Positions 21,764 through 33,017 of a stretch of DNA of 64,000 bases are shown here, piece after piece. A model generated the notes under the pieces. The model had not been told where the DNA came from. It was given only the letters and a program-made list of their open reading frames with translations, and made no database searches. The position numbers and the translations under genes were made by a program. How positions within the stretch are numbered: position 1 is the stretch's first letter; the number at the start of each line of letters is the position of its first letter. The stretch is from Gentiana macrophylla (lineage: Eukaryota > Streptophyta > Magnoliopsida > Gentianales > Gentianaceae): NCBI GenBank assembly GCA_026214975.1, contig JAOBSW010000478.1:1-64000 (forward strand), in the 5' to 3' direction.

Positions 21764-22079
21764 AATGCCATAACGTTGTCACAAGTTTTGTGACATTTTA
21801 ATGTAGTGTCATAAAAGTGACGTATTATATACGACATAACATTAAACTGACATAAAAAAATGTCACGAATTTGTGACATAAATAATGAGTGTCGGTTAAT
21901 GTTGCGATTCATCGGCATATTATCAGGACATAAAACAATATGTAAAATTTTCGTAGAAACGTCTTTACTTTCGAAATGGCAATTAATAACTAGTTATTAG
22001 ATTTGTCGGAAAATATAACGACTAAATTATAAAAATGCCGTAAAACAAAGTGTCACCAAAGGCGTATTTTGTTGTAGTG
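21764..22079. repeat. CACTA right subterminal repeats and terminus
   Basis: Many TGTCAC, GTGACATTTT, ATGCCATAA and GACATAA variants, ending TTTGTTGTAGTG. It mirrors the left subterminal region and marks the other transposase-binding zone. Confidence 0.6.
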
Positions 22080-22909
22080 TTGCATTACAACAATACTACG
22101 ATATTATTATTTTTGGCATAAGGCCTATTTACAACTACTAAATAAAAGAAAATAAGAAGGAGGAGATATATATATATGCTATAAGTATATATATATTGGT
22201 ACATTCGATCCGCTTCCTCTGACCGATGCTCCTTATATAGAAATTTTGATGAAGGCCGGACCGGGCCGGGTCATAGCCGGACTGGGCCGGTGTAATCATC
22301 ACATTCATCTCCCCTTAATTTCCAATTTTTGGATACAAATTATATATTTTGGAATAAAACTTCTAAAATTCATATCTCGAGTTCTGGATCTCCAAACAAC
22401 ATGATTCAAGAGGCATCGGAAAACTCTCGGAAAAATCTACAACTTTCATGCAGGACTCTTCTTCAGAAAATGTAGTTTTGATGAGCCATTCGTTTGTCGA
22501 AGATATTTCTCGATTACCACTAAATCGAATCGATTAGCCACTTCACCACTTCGATTGACCACTTGACCACTTAAGAAATTCGATTGACCACTTAAGCTCG
22601 TGACATTCTCTAAATCCTTTCGAGAGATATGATTATACTTCAAAATGTCGATTCTCGGGTCTTGGCTTATACATCCGCAATAAAATACCACAAATACCCA
22701 CGTAAATCGATACGACATTTCGATTTACTAAAATCGGTACAAAATGATAACTTTTCACTATTATTACTAAGTTTTACTACTAACTACTCTAAACTATAAA
22801 GATTAACATTTCATACTATTTATATCATAATTTCATATATTTTATATAGAATTCGTTGATAAAACATAATAATATAACGTATATTTAATCATATAAAAGT
22901 AGTATATCA
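22080..22909 (-). repeat. E2 3' LTR, proximal part
   Basis: Matches 36496-37319 of the 5' LTR nearly base for base and ends TATATCA, the minus-strand LTR start. It contains the LTR TATA box (minus CTATATAAGG, 22231-22240). Relative to the other LTR, the stretch equivalent to 35626-36495 is missing at the CACTA junction. Confidence 0.92.
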
Positions 22910-22910
22910 A

Positions 22911-22924
22911 CTACTCCCCCACTT
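22911..22924 (-). promoter_or_regulatory. E2 polypurine tract
   Basis: The minus strand reads AAGTGGGGGAGTAG next to the 3' LTR; it is the plus-strand primer site of Athila-type elements. Confidence 0.8.
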
Positions 22925-24794
22925 AGCTTTTGATCGTCCTCGAGCAAAAATAAGCGATAATAAAAGATAATATAATTGATCGATTATAATTTTTAATGTA
23001 ATTTATATTGTCAATATTATAAATATATTACTTATTCTAATTTAAAATTGTAAGAAGACAAAAAGTGTATATAACTCAAATAGCTAAAACATCAAATATT
23101 ATTTAGATGAAATTGTACATGTAATACTTAATAAGTATAAATAAAATATTAGAATTATTTTTAATCGCAACTATTATGAAATCCTGGAATCGTAAACTTG
23201 GTCGTAGTTGACAAAATGGCTTATAAAGTTTGGGCTCAAGATGTTGGTTAATCGGATAAAAGAAATCAAAAAGAGAAAAAGGCAAGTAAATGCGTCTACA
23301 TCTTCATATTCTTGATCAAAAAAACAATCTCGATTAATAGCATCCTATTTTTATTCCAACTATTTTTGATTTTTCTCTTTTTTAGAACTAAAAGCGTGAG
23401 TGTGTGTAGAAAATCAAACTTACAAGCATTGCTTCATCAAGATTGATCGAGTACTACTCTTTCGATCGAAAATTACAAGTCCGGTTTCCTTAAACTTGTA
23501 ATCATTCTTGAGATCTTATGATTCGACTTTTTCTTTTCATTCTATGCCTTCATTCCCAAAGAATAGGACATTTCGAGATAATACCCTAGTTGGACTACTA
23601 TCATCAGGCAATCGGGAGCTTTTAAACCTCATAGTGATATAGGACATTTCGAGATAACACCCATCGCACTCAAATCATTGGTAGCTACAACCGATATGTT
23701 CTTTTTTATTTTTAAGTTGTCGATCAAAGATAAGGAAGATACTTGGTATTTGATTAATTGCATTTGTAGATATGGTGCTTCGTTCTTAATTTCATTATAG
23801 AATATTAACATATCCGAACTCATTGCCAAAATCGACTATCTTGCAAGTGTCATGAGGTAAGATCAAATATACTAATACTTATCTAATTTTTCCAATCTCA
23901 AAGATACACCAAAACTTAGCTTTTATGTCTTCATCTCTTTTCATAAAACGCGTACAAACTTATGGAATTTTCAAGGAAATGTAGACCAAAATTAGCTAAA
24001 GGTCGGTTACTTCTAGTTAATCATAATGGCAATTTCGAGTGAGGTCTTGATCACTCTAATCAATGCCTTGGTAGAGAACAAAATTGGAAATTTATTTAGG
24101 TAGGCTATTTGGCTATAGTTTATATTTTTGTGGTGCCAAAAATCGTCATCCCTAGTCCAATTCAAAACTCATAATTCATATTGAAAAGAAAATTATTCTA
24201 AAAATTTTACTTATAAATATCAACATACCGATATAATTTCATGAAAACAATATTTAACATTAATTACTCAATTATATAAACTTAAAATCTCGTTAAAATC
24301 TAAATTAGACATAAAATATAATTATAATATATCTAATTTACTTTACTTAATTAAAAAACTTATTCTTCCAAATTATATCATTTTTTATTCATATTTATAT
24401 ATTAACTACTTAATTTATCTAAAAAATTAAAACTAATAAGTAATAAAAAATTTGATAATTTTAATAATTTATAACTATTTTTTCAAAAATTTTAATGAAT
24501 TTTCTAACCTAACTCTACTCCCCACTTACGAAGTGGCATCGTCCCGATGTTCAATGAGTATTAAAAAAAGAGGTTTGAAAATAAAATTAAAATTATCTAT
24601 TATCATTATTATTCTGATTTCATTCTTAGCGTATACTAATATATTATTAAATAACAAACAAAGTTAAAAAACTTAAACATATATATTAAACAGTATAATA
24701 AAAACGATTACAATTAAAAAGACTTAACTAACTGAACTTAAAAACTAAAAACATAAACAAACTTAATCATAATTCTTAAAACTGAAAAACCATT
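22925..24794 (-). other. E2 3' non-coding region
   Basis: About 1.9 kb, very AT-rich, with no credible frame. The part near 23960-24180 is similar to 790-1010 in H, so it is a conserved family segment rather than filler. Long 3' non-coding stretches between accessory ORFs and LTR are usual in Athila elements. Confidence 0.6.
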
Positions 24795-25627
24795 TTAAAT
24801 GGTTGACGAACATCCTGGTGTATCCACCGGCAATAATCCAACTCTACTATCTCTTGAAGGAAAAATTTCATCCGTCTCCAACTCACCAACTCCATTCATC
24901 TGAATGCACAGTCTTGAAATCATCCACGAAGAAGGCATAGGCTTCCCTCTACTGCCCCTCGTTATGGCAAACTCTAACACCGTCCTCTGAATTAAAATTC
25001 CTCAATCCACATACTCACCAAATGCCAAGGCGTATAACAAAAGCATTTCATTACCACTAAGGCTCCCGAAATCCCAAGTAGGATACACCCTAGAGTTAAT
25101 GAAATGTTTCCATGCCTTTAAATGTGGAAGTAAGGCATTTGTGGACAAATCGTGATTCGAATCAAATAGTGGAAAAAGACACTGGAATGCCTCATGAGTT
25201 TTATTTAGATGATTATAGGCATTATTCAATCCCCACTTTATTTGAAAGTGTGGCAGCGTCACATGCGGAATTTCAAAAAGTTGATTAATATGACGAAGAG
25301 AAGGAACATCCACTCTCTTATCGTGATAATTTGAGTAATTTCAATCATGGATGTCGACATCAAGGCAGAATAAAATTCTCGAACAATTGAGATACTTACT
25401 CGTCCTCTTGGCGCACTCACAAACTTTTTCCAACCGAATCCTCTGATCATAGTTTTACCCCATCGATCGAGTTTATCGAAATTCAAACTTTTCTCCAACA
25501 GGATTGGAGAATTAGCAAAACGAGGGTGTAAAGGCATATTATCGTTGGATGCTCGGGATTCTGGAGCTACAGTTTCCGGTGTGTTCGGTTCATACGAATT
25601 AACAGAGGGCGAGGAATGGTTTGTCAT
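24795..25627 (-). pseudogene. E2 accessory ORF a (distal), frameshifted
   Basis: From the ATG at 25627: PILLEKSLNFDKLDRWGK, SISIVREFYSALM, then a frame jump near 25300 into DVPSLRHINQLFEIPHVTLP, LKAWKHFINSRVYPTW, GNEMLLLYALAFGEYVD, a stop near 25005, and a last piece ending DEIFPSRDSRVGLLPVD. The order (REFY block, IN block, FIN block, LLLYA block) is that of the plant-specific domain often annotated as a putative plant transposon protein in Athila-type accessory ORFs. H has the same ORF, likewise broken. Function is unknown; it lies where gypsy elements with an envelope-like gene carry it, but no signal peptide is evident. Confidence 0.6.
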
Positions 25628-25785
25628 TTTTTAAAAACAGATGAAAACTTAAAACAGATGAAAGTAAAAAGATAGTAACAAGATAGAAAGTGAAAGTGAT
25701 GGCAAAGTTTGCTCATGGCTTCATTTCTTTTAATAGATAGTAAATAAAACATACGTGGATGCATTAGACGAACTCGAGAATGAGT

Positions 25786-25836
25786 CACCCCTCTTCCCGG
25801 ATCGGTCCGAGAGTAGGCCGGATCGGTCCGGCCTCA
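25786..25836. repeat. GC-rich CCGGATCGGTCCGG palindrome pair between E2 accessory ORFs
   Basis: Two copies of a CCGGATCGGTCC block in 35 bases, with a third at 28082-28096, all in AT-rich non-coding DNA flanking the accessory ORFs. H and E6 have differently worded palindromes in similar positions. Confidence 0.55.
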
Positions 25837-26228
25837 ATATCTTTTCATCGAGTACATAGGTAAAAGTCAATTTTGGTTTTTTTTTTTACTTCCCTCACAA
25901 GTGTAACAATCCATATGAATACTTACTTTTAAGATATTTAAAATGATACTTATAAAACGATTAAAATGTTGAAAACGATTTACTAATGATACAAAGTTCG
26001 TAAATATTTTTGGTATTATTATTATTTTCTTTTTCTTTTTTATGAAATATTTTAAACGGTAACTTAAAACGATTAGAATAACTAAGACGATACTCTAAAT
26101 AAAATAAAAAAAATAAAAAACTACTATAAAACGAAACAATTAAAATGAAAAACAAACCAAAATCTAAATGAAAATGTCGAAAATAAAAACGTGCAGTAAA
26201 AATGTTTAATCAAATATAGTAATAAAAT

Positions 26229-27643
26229 TCAATCTTCTTCATAATCTTCCTCAGGATCAACATGAAAGCTCGAACTTGGAAACGACTGAGAAGCTGGTGG
26301 CTGAAATGTAGTCGTGGTCCTGACTGAACTATCAAGACCCATAGAACTCATGCCAGTAGTGATATGCGCAAACTCAGCGAATCCTCCCCAACTAGACATC
26401 GCGGGTCTCTGAATACCTGTCGAAAATACACATGTACCACTCGATTGGCTTCCAAAAGGATATGACATTGGATGAATGCTCGAGGGTGGTGGAATAGGTG
26501 CTAACCACTCTGGTAAGGTATACGGATTGGACTGACAAGGTGGATAGGCAGGATCATCAAAAGTAGGATCACAAAGCAACTGCTCGTGCCTCCTTAAACC
26601 TCTACGAATATCGTCACACCACTGCCTATTACTTTCAGCAAACAAAGCCATATTGGCTTGACCACGTGCAACGTCCGAAACTAAAGATTGAAACATGTCA
26701 TAAGTGATAGTGTTGGAGAAAGGAGTTTGTTGAGGCTGACTAGAAAAAGATGGAAAAGAAGAAGATGTGGAAACTGGTGGAGCTGGTTGAGTTTGACGGC
26801 TTCTAATCAAAGAGCTAACTTGTCATTAGGCAGGAATGGTACTCCCGACCTACGACATAAATCCGAAATAAAACAAGGGATGTACAGATGACTCCCTGGT
26901 CTGGCGATGACAATGCTTTCGAAAACTCTTTTAAACATTACCTTTCCAACATCCACCTTTACATCTTTTACCATCGCCCATGCGATACAATAATCTTCTT
27001 TTCCATAAGCCGTATGTTTACTCGAAGGATAGAGATTATGGTTAATAAACCTTTTAATCGCCCTTAAACCTCTCAAACACTTCCCGTAGTTAAACCTATT
27101 TTCAACCCACACGGTTGAATCAAAAGCATCTTGAGCTCTCAAGGCGATCTGCTCAAATCTTGCAGATCATCTAAACTCCAAACTACCCTGTAATCTTCAT
27201 TATCCGGAAAAACTTCAACTCCCAAAATCGCATTTATAACGGGCAGGGTTAAAGGTAACATTTCTAGCTCTTGGGGGTAAAGCTTGCGACTCAAGAAGCT
27301 CATCCCGTGAAAATGTAGACAAAACCGAATAAAACTCACTACTAAAGTCGTATTTATTTCCCTTCTCTTTTGGTCGCTAATTCTAACCATCGACGTCTCG
27401 TAAAAATATCCTTAACTTCATCACCTAAGTCATCAAAATCTAATCCTCTTTCAACCAAAACATCACATTTACTATAAATCCTTTGATAAGCATTCTTAGC
27501 TCCTTTGATTTTTTTTGTTGTTGTGTTTTATTGAAGCTTACGGCTTCTTCTTCAGGTGATAAAATTATCGTGCCTACTACCGGAGTTGCTATAGGAATGT
27601 TCGATTTCCGCTTCTTAGAGGCCTTTCTACTCGACTCAGCCAT
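26229..27643 (-). pseudogene. E2 accessory ORF b (proximal), frameshifted
   Basis: Begins MAESSRKASKKRKS (27643, basic, possibly nuclear-targeting) and proceeds in shifting frames through DFDDLGDEVKDIF, RRWLELVRISDQK, LPLTLPVINAILGVEVFPDN, LRAIKRFINHNLYPSS, EDYCIAWAMVKDVKV, SHLYIPCFISDLCRRSG, then a Ser/Pro/Gln-rich C-terminal third (26229-26810) ending in an acidic DPEEDYEED. Blocks match those of ORF a in the same order, so a and b look like duplicated copies of one domain. At least three frameshifts break it. The piece 26229-26810 alone is open for 193 codons. Related sequence exists in H at 51014-51511. Confidence 0.6.
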
Positions 27644-28018
27644 TCTACGATATTGGTAAAGCCAATCAACAACACAACAACAAAAAAAATAAAAATGTCA
27701 CAACACACTAAAAAATCAAAACAGTTGAAATGAATATAAAAATTGTGAAAAATACTTAAATTGATAACTAAATAAACTAAATAATACCTTATAATGAAGA
27801 AAACGTTGAAAAATAGGCCGGAAAAGTTGTAAAGTCGCCGGAAAAAAAATTGAGCTTGTTTTCGATCCTTTTCGATTTTTTTTAACTTTTGTGGAAGAGA
27901 GGAGATGAAAGGAGGAAGAAATCAAGTGGTGGTGTAGTGTGAGATGAAATTTTATGGAAGAATTGAAAAAAAAAAAAAAAATTGAGTAGTGGGGTTTTGG
28001 GGTGTGGGGCGGCGGCAA

Positions 28019-29093
28019 AAAATTAGGGAAGAAGAAGATGGAGAAGAAAAGGGGTCCCCGTTTTTTTTATGCAAATAGACCCCGGATCGGTCCGTGCACA
28101 ATTTTTTTTTTTACTTTTTATGATTTTTGATTAAAAACTCTAATAAAACTTAATTAAACTTGATTAAAATCTTAAAAATAATTTTATAACAATTTTTAAA
28201 AATTTAATAAAATCTTTATAAAACTTAATAAAAAGGTTATAAAAATTTAATAAATTTATATTAATTCTTATAAAATATCTAAATTAAAACTAAAAAACTT
28301 TTATAAATTTTTTATAAAACTCCTTAATTTTATAAAGATCCAATTTTTTTAAAATTTTCAGAAGTTATGAGAAAATTTTATAAAATATTAATAAAACATA
28401 AGAAAAGACTCGAAACTTAAGGGGTTCCTGATTCTTCGATTTCTAAATCTTCCAGAGTTCTGATATAACGTTCAATCAACCTAACTCCTAAAAACGAAGC
28501 ATTTGAATTATCTCTTGGAATTCCATCGGGATTTTCGGATAACCACCTAATCGCTCCTTCCTAACAATATTCAAACACTCATCCAGGATTTGGTTGTGTT
28601 TTTTCCACAGCGTTCAACATGTTCACTTTTGCCACAGATTCGTGATCTCATCGTAAACTTTGCCCTTCTCTTTTATTGCACTCTTTGATGTTCCTTTACA
28701 AACTTCTTTCAATCTAATCTCTCTCAACAATTTCTTGTTTTGTTCAAAAACTAAAGCTTCTATAGCAAACGCGACATCTTTATCAAGGCCTAATTTCAAA
28801 AGTAAAACAAAAACTCCTAATCTATCTAAAAGACATCCAGCTTCTTTTACGTCTATCCGGTGAAAGATTTAAAAGAGTTTCAACATAAATAAAAACACGA
28901 AAAGTAGAGTAAAGATAGATAGCACTGGTATTCGGTGATTTGGTTTCGCTGCTTTCGCTTTTTCGTTTTTTCGCTTTTTCAATTTGTCGGGGATCAATCA
29001 AGTAGCATTACTTCTTCTTTCAAGTGTGATTCCTTCTCCTCCACAAATAACTTTACTCTGTGGGCATTGGCTATAACGTCGTATTTCTATCGC
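28019..29093 (-). other. E2 region between integrase and accessory ORF b
   Basis: The pol tail probably runs to about 28900 in broken frames (a serine- and lysine-rich stretch of GCGAAAAAACG-type repeats). Below that the DNA is strongly AT-rich with one CCGGATCGGTCC block. No further gene is supported. Confidence 0.4.
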
Positions 29094-30236
29094 TTAGTTC
29101 AACGACTCAGATTTGTAAACCCGTGTTACTTTAAATGGACTTGTCCATCTTGATTTAAGCTTACCTCGAAACAACTTTAAACGTGAATTGTACAAGAGCA
29201 CTCGATCACCTACATGGAACTCACGTTTAAAGATTCTCTTATCATGGAAAGATTTCGTGCATGCTCTTGTAGATTCGAGCATTTTCATAAGAATCGAGAC
29301 GAAATTCTTCTAGTTACGTTAATTGAAGCAATCTATGATCACCGACATGACTTTAGGATCGAAATTCGTAAATCGAATAGCCCGTAAGGCTCGGTGTTCT
29401 AACTCAACTGGGAGATGACAAGACTTACCAAAGACTAGCTTATAGGGAGAACAACCAATTGGTGTTTTAAAAGCTGTTCTGTACGCCCATAATGCATCAT
29501 CTAATTTAACTGCCCAGTTTTTACGATTTGAATCCACTGTTTTCTCCACGATTCTTTTGATTTCTCTATTTGACACCTCTACCTGTCCACTGGTTTGCGG
29601 ATGATAGGGCGTTCCTAACTTATGCGTTACACCATATTTTTCAACTATCTTAGTAAATGGTCTATTGCAAAAGTGTGACCCTCTATCACTAATGATAGCC
29701 CCTCGAATGCCATATCGGTAAATATATTATTTTTAAGGAATTGTATGACAACTTTGGTATCATTAGTGGGAAGAGCTTCAGCTTCTACCCATTTCGAGAC
29801 ATAATCTACCATTACAAGAATAAATCTTTTTCCAAAAGATATAGGGAAAGGTCCCATGAAATCTATACCCCAAACATCAAATAACTCACATTCTAAAATA
29901 GGTTGCATAGGCATTTCATGTTTTTTAGATATATTTCCCCATTTTTGACAAGACTCACAAGATTTAACATACTTATAAGCATTCTGTATATAGTGTAGGC
30001 CAATAAAAACCACATTGTAAAACTTTAAAAGCAGTTTTCCAACCTCCATGATGACCTCCTACCTCACGATCATGACAAAATGATAAAACACTTAAAATTT
30101 CATTATCAGGCACACATTTTCTGATTATCCTATCCGAACATTTACGGAAAAGGTCCGGTTCCTCCCAAGAATAAAATTTTAAGTCATAAAAGAACTTTTT
30201 TCTCACGCTAAGTCCAATGAGATGGAATATAATCAC
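29094..30236 (-). pseudogene. E2 integrase, frameshifted
   Basis: Pieces in order: a zinc-domain part at 29973-30236 ([26 protein letters not shown]), then [20 protein letters not shown] and [13 protein letters not shown] with the first catalytic Asp, [12 protein letters not shown], then loss of frame near the second Asp around 29650, then [39 protein letters not shown] with the final part of the core, and a C-terminal [29 protein letters not shown] (GPF-like, here SPF). This is the standard Athila/Tat integrase. Several indels and a missing stretch near 29580-29650 make it inactive. Confidence 0.85.
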
Positions 30237-30328
30237 AAAGTTAAGTAATTAATGATATCTCCAAACCAAGGTGACATTTCCTTAGAAGAAATTCTATTCT
30301 TTAATAACCTGCATGGTTGAAGGAGTAT

Positions 30329-31066
30329 CTATTCTAAATAGTTGTTCATCAGAAATGAATCTTTAATTTCATTTCCTATTTCTTCATCATTTTCCATTCT
30401 ACTTAGATGATCTGCTACTACATTCTCACTTACTTTTTTATCTTTAATTTCAATATCGAATTCTTGAAGTAAGAGAATCCATCTAAGAAGACGAGGTTTA
30501 ACATCTTTCTTACTCAGTAAATACTTCAGTGCTGAATGGTCTGTATAAACTATTACCTTAGAACCAACAATATATGATCGAAACTTATCTAAGGCAAAAA
30601 TCACAGCCAACAGTTCTTTTTCTGTAGTTGCATAATTTAGTTGAGCAGTGTTTAATGTGTGAGATGCATAGTAAATATCTTTGAGAATTTTGTTATATCT
30701 TTGACCTAAAACAGCTCCTACAGCTAAATCACTTGCATCACACATAATCTCAAACGGCAAACTCCAGTTTGGTGCTACTAAAACTGGTGCAGTAGTTAAC
30801 CTCACTTTTAGGGTCTGAAAAGCTTCCATACATTTACTGTCAAAGTTAAAAGGTACTTCTTTTTCAAGCAAATGACTTAAAGGCTTCGCTATTTTTAAGA
30901 AATCGGCAATGAATATTCTATAAAATCCTGCATGTCCCAGAAATCCTCTTAGAGTTCTTAAATTAACTGGTGGAGGTAATTTTTCAATTACTTCGACTTT
31001 AGCTTTATCAACTTCAATACCTTCTTCAGAGATTCTATGACCTAAAACAATTCCTTCTGATACCAT
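30329..31066 (-). CDS. E2 RT connection and RNase H fragment
   Basis: 245 codons open. It starts in the RT thumb ([31 protein letters not shown]) and contains RNase [40 protein letters not shown], and [11 protein letters not shown]. These carry the expected acidic residues and the conserved histidine. It is part of the pol polyprotein and would degrade the RNA strand of the hybrid. The frame is cut from the upstream RT palm by a frameshift near 31070-31110 and from integrase near 30330, so it is a pol piece and not an independent gene. Confidence 0.85.
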   Translation of the reverse strand: MVSEGIVLGHRISEEGIEVDKAKVEVIEKLPPPVNLRTLRGFLGHAGFYRIFIADFLKIAKPLSHLLEKEVPFNFDSKCMEAFQTLKVRLTTAPVLVAPNWSLPFEIMCDASDLAVGAVLGQRYNKILKDIYYASHTLNTAQLNYATTEKELLAVIFALDKFRSYIVGSKVIVYTDHSALKYLLSKKDVKPRLLRWILLLQEFDIEIKDKKVSENVVADHLSRMENDEEIGNEIKDSFLMNNYLE

Positions 31067-31105
31067 TAGATGACATTTTTCCCATTTAGTACTAGATTTG
31101 TATCT

Positions 31106-32051
31106 TCAACAGCGTTGTAACACTCGTTCTAAGTGTAACAAACAAACATCAAATGAGTCTCCGTAAACACTAAAGTCATCCATAAAAATTTCTAAGAATT
31201 TCTCAACCATATCGGCAAATATAGCCATCATACACCTTTGAAATGTAATTTGGTGCATTACATAAACCAAACGGCATTCTTTTATAAGCAAAAGTTCCAT
31301 AAGGACAAGTGAAAGTAGTTTTTCTCTATCTCCTGCTTTGCAATGAATATCTCAGTAAATATCCCGAATAACCATCTAAGAAACAAGAATACTTATGTCC
31401 ACTTAAACGCTCCAACATCCGAACTATGAATGGAAGTGGATGATGATCTTTCTTAGTATGATCATTTAGTTTTCTAAAATCAATGCACATTTGATAACCT
31501 GTAATCTCTCTTGTCGGAATCCATTCATTCTTTTCATTCTCTTTCACTGTGAAACCTCCTTTCTTTGGTACCACTTGAGTTGGACTTACCCATTCACTAT
31601 CTAATATGGGAAAAATTATCCCAATTTCTAATAGCTTAATGACCTCTTTCTTAACAATTAACTGCAAATTTGGGTTGAGGCGGCGTTGCAGTTGAATACA
31701 AGGTTTAGCATCTTCCTTCAGAATTATCTTATGAACGCAAATCTCAGGGCTAATACCTCGAATATCGGCAACTGTCCATCCAAAAGCTTTCTTATGCTTT
31801 TTCAAAATTCTAAGTAATTGATCTTCTTGTTGCTCAGTTAAAGATGATGAAATAATAACCGGTAATAGATTATTAGTTTCAAGAAAAGCATACTTCAGAT
31901 TTAAAGGTAACGATTTCAATTCCAGATTCTTAAGTGGATCTTCCAGTGATGGTTTAAGAACTGGTCCTTCTTGTTCTAATTCCAAATACTTATGCCATGA
32001 TGGTTTAAAAGTAAAACTTCCTTTATCTAGAGAGAGGATTATCTCTTTCAT
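31106..32051 (-). pseudogene. E2 reverse transcriptase palm, frameshifted
   Basis: The frame from 32051 gives KKHKKAFGWTVADIRGISP (pre-RT), VIKLLEIGIIFPI, SEWVSPTQVVPKKGGFTV, YQMCIDFRKLNDHTKKDHHPLPF, and FLDGYSGY, then runs out at about 31326. The next frame, 31106-31300, contains the catalytic FMDDFSVYGDSFD. The long Athila-type insertion between VVPKKGG and the IDFRKLN block is present. The two pieces do not share a frame, and the LCNAP region between them is damaged. Confidence 0.88.
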
Positions 32052-32111
32052 TTCGGTGTCTTTCTCATCTTCCTTATAGATAGACAGAGTTAAGCATTCT
32101 TCTAATCATCT

Positions 32112-32867
32112 TCAAAAGTTGGTAAATCGAATATCATAGATCGAATGTATATCTTCTATAAAAGAACATGATTCTGGTGATCTGTATGGATGGTTCATAG
32201 CTTTGAAAATATTGAAAGCAACTTCATCTTCATTGACTCTCAGAATTAACTCTCCTTTCTGGACATCTATTAAAGTTCTTCTTGTAGCTAGAAATGGTCG
32301 ACCTAAGATAAGTGGCGCTGAATATCCATCTTCCATTTCCATAACTACAAAGTCTACTGGAAAATAGAACTTGTCTACTTTAACCAATACGTCCTCAATA
32401 ATTCCTTTAGGGTATTTAATCGATCTATCTGCCATTTGCAGAGCCATTTCAGTCTTCGTAAACTTTCATATGCCTAGCTTTCTATAATCCTCATAAGACA
32501 CGAGATTTATACTAGCTCCAAGATCACATAATAACTTCGTAAACATAAATCCTCCAATTTCACATGGAATGGTAAAACTTCCAGGATCTTTCAGTTTAGC
32601 TGGTAACTTATGCTGCAAAATTGCAGAACATTCTTCATTTAGGCATATATTCTCATATTCCTCTAATTTTTTCTTGTTTGTGTAATATCTTTTAAACTTT
32701 TCATAAGCAGGCATACTAATTAGAGCTTCGATAATGAGGATATTAACATGAATATGACTAAAAGTATCAAGGAAACGAGCATACTTCGATCGTTTTAATC
32801 TTTTAATTTGATCTTTAGGTGGGTAAGGTAAAGATTCTAAATCTATAACCTTTGATCCCAAAGTCAT
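32112..32867 (-). pseudogene. E2 protease region
   Basis: The frame at 32466-32867 includes LPAKLKDPGSFTIPCEIGG and LLCDLGASINLVS, the aspartic-protease active site (D-L-G-A-S, a gypsy/Athila form). The frame at 32112-32447 includes ADRSIKYPKGIIEDVLVKVD and PLILGRPFLATRRTLID, the second protease block. A small indel near 32450-32466 separates them. It would process the polyprotein. Confidence 0.82.
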
Positions 32868-33017
32868 TTTCTCTTTTCCTTTCTCCTTAAACTTTTGAGT
32901 ATTACTTGATCGCCAAGTATCATGATCTTGAGTTTTTTCTTTTAAAACATTCCCTGAATCAATCTCTACTTCAGATTCCTTCAGTTATTCTTGTTTTTCA
33001 TCCTTGTTTTCAATATC

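Larger units (their letters stand above)
8033..22079. mobile_element. CACTA (En/Spm-type) DNA transposon carrying a gene, split by a CRM-like element
   Basis: The left end reads CACTACAACATTTTAGG. The right end, reverse-complemented, reads CACTACAACAAAATACG, giving a perfect 10-bp terminal inverted repeat with the CACTA signature. Both ends are followed by several hundred bases of short repeated subterminal motifs, as CACTA transposases require for binding. Without the CRM-like insertion the element is about 7.3 kb. No TNPD- or TNPA-type transposase is recognisable. Instead it carries exons of a minus-strand gene, a minisatellite and a SINE-like segment. The flanking trinucleotides (AGA left, TTG right) do not match, and 870 bp of the surrounding LTR is missing, so the insertion site was later altered. 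Confidence 0.82.
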
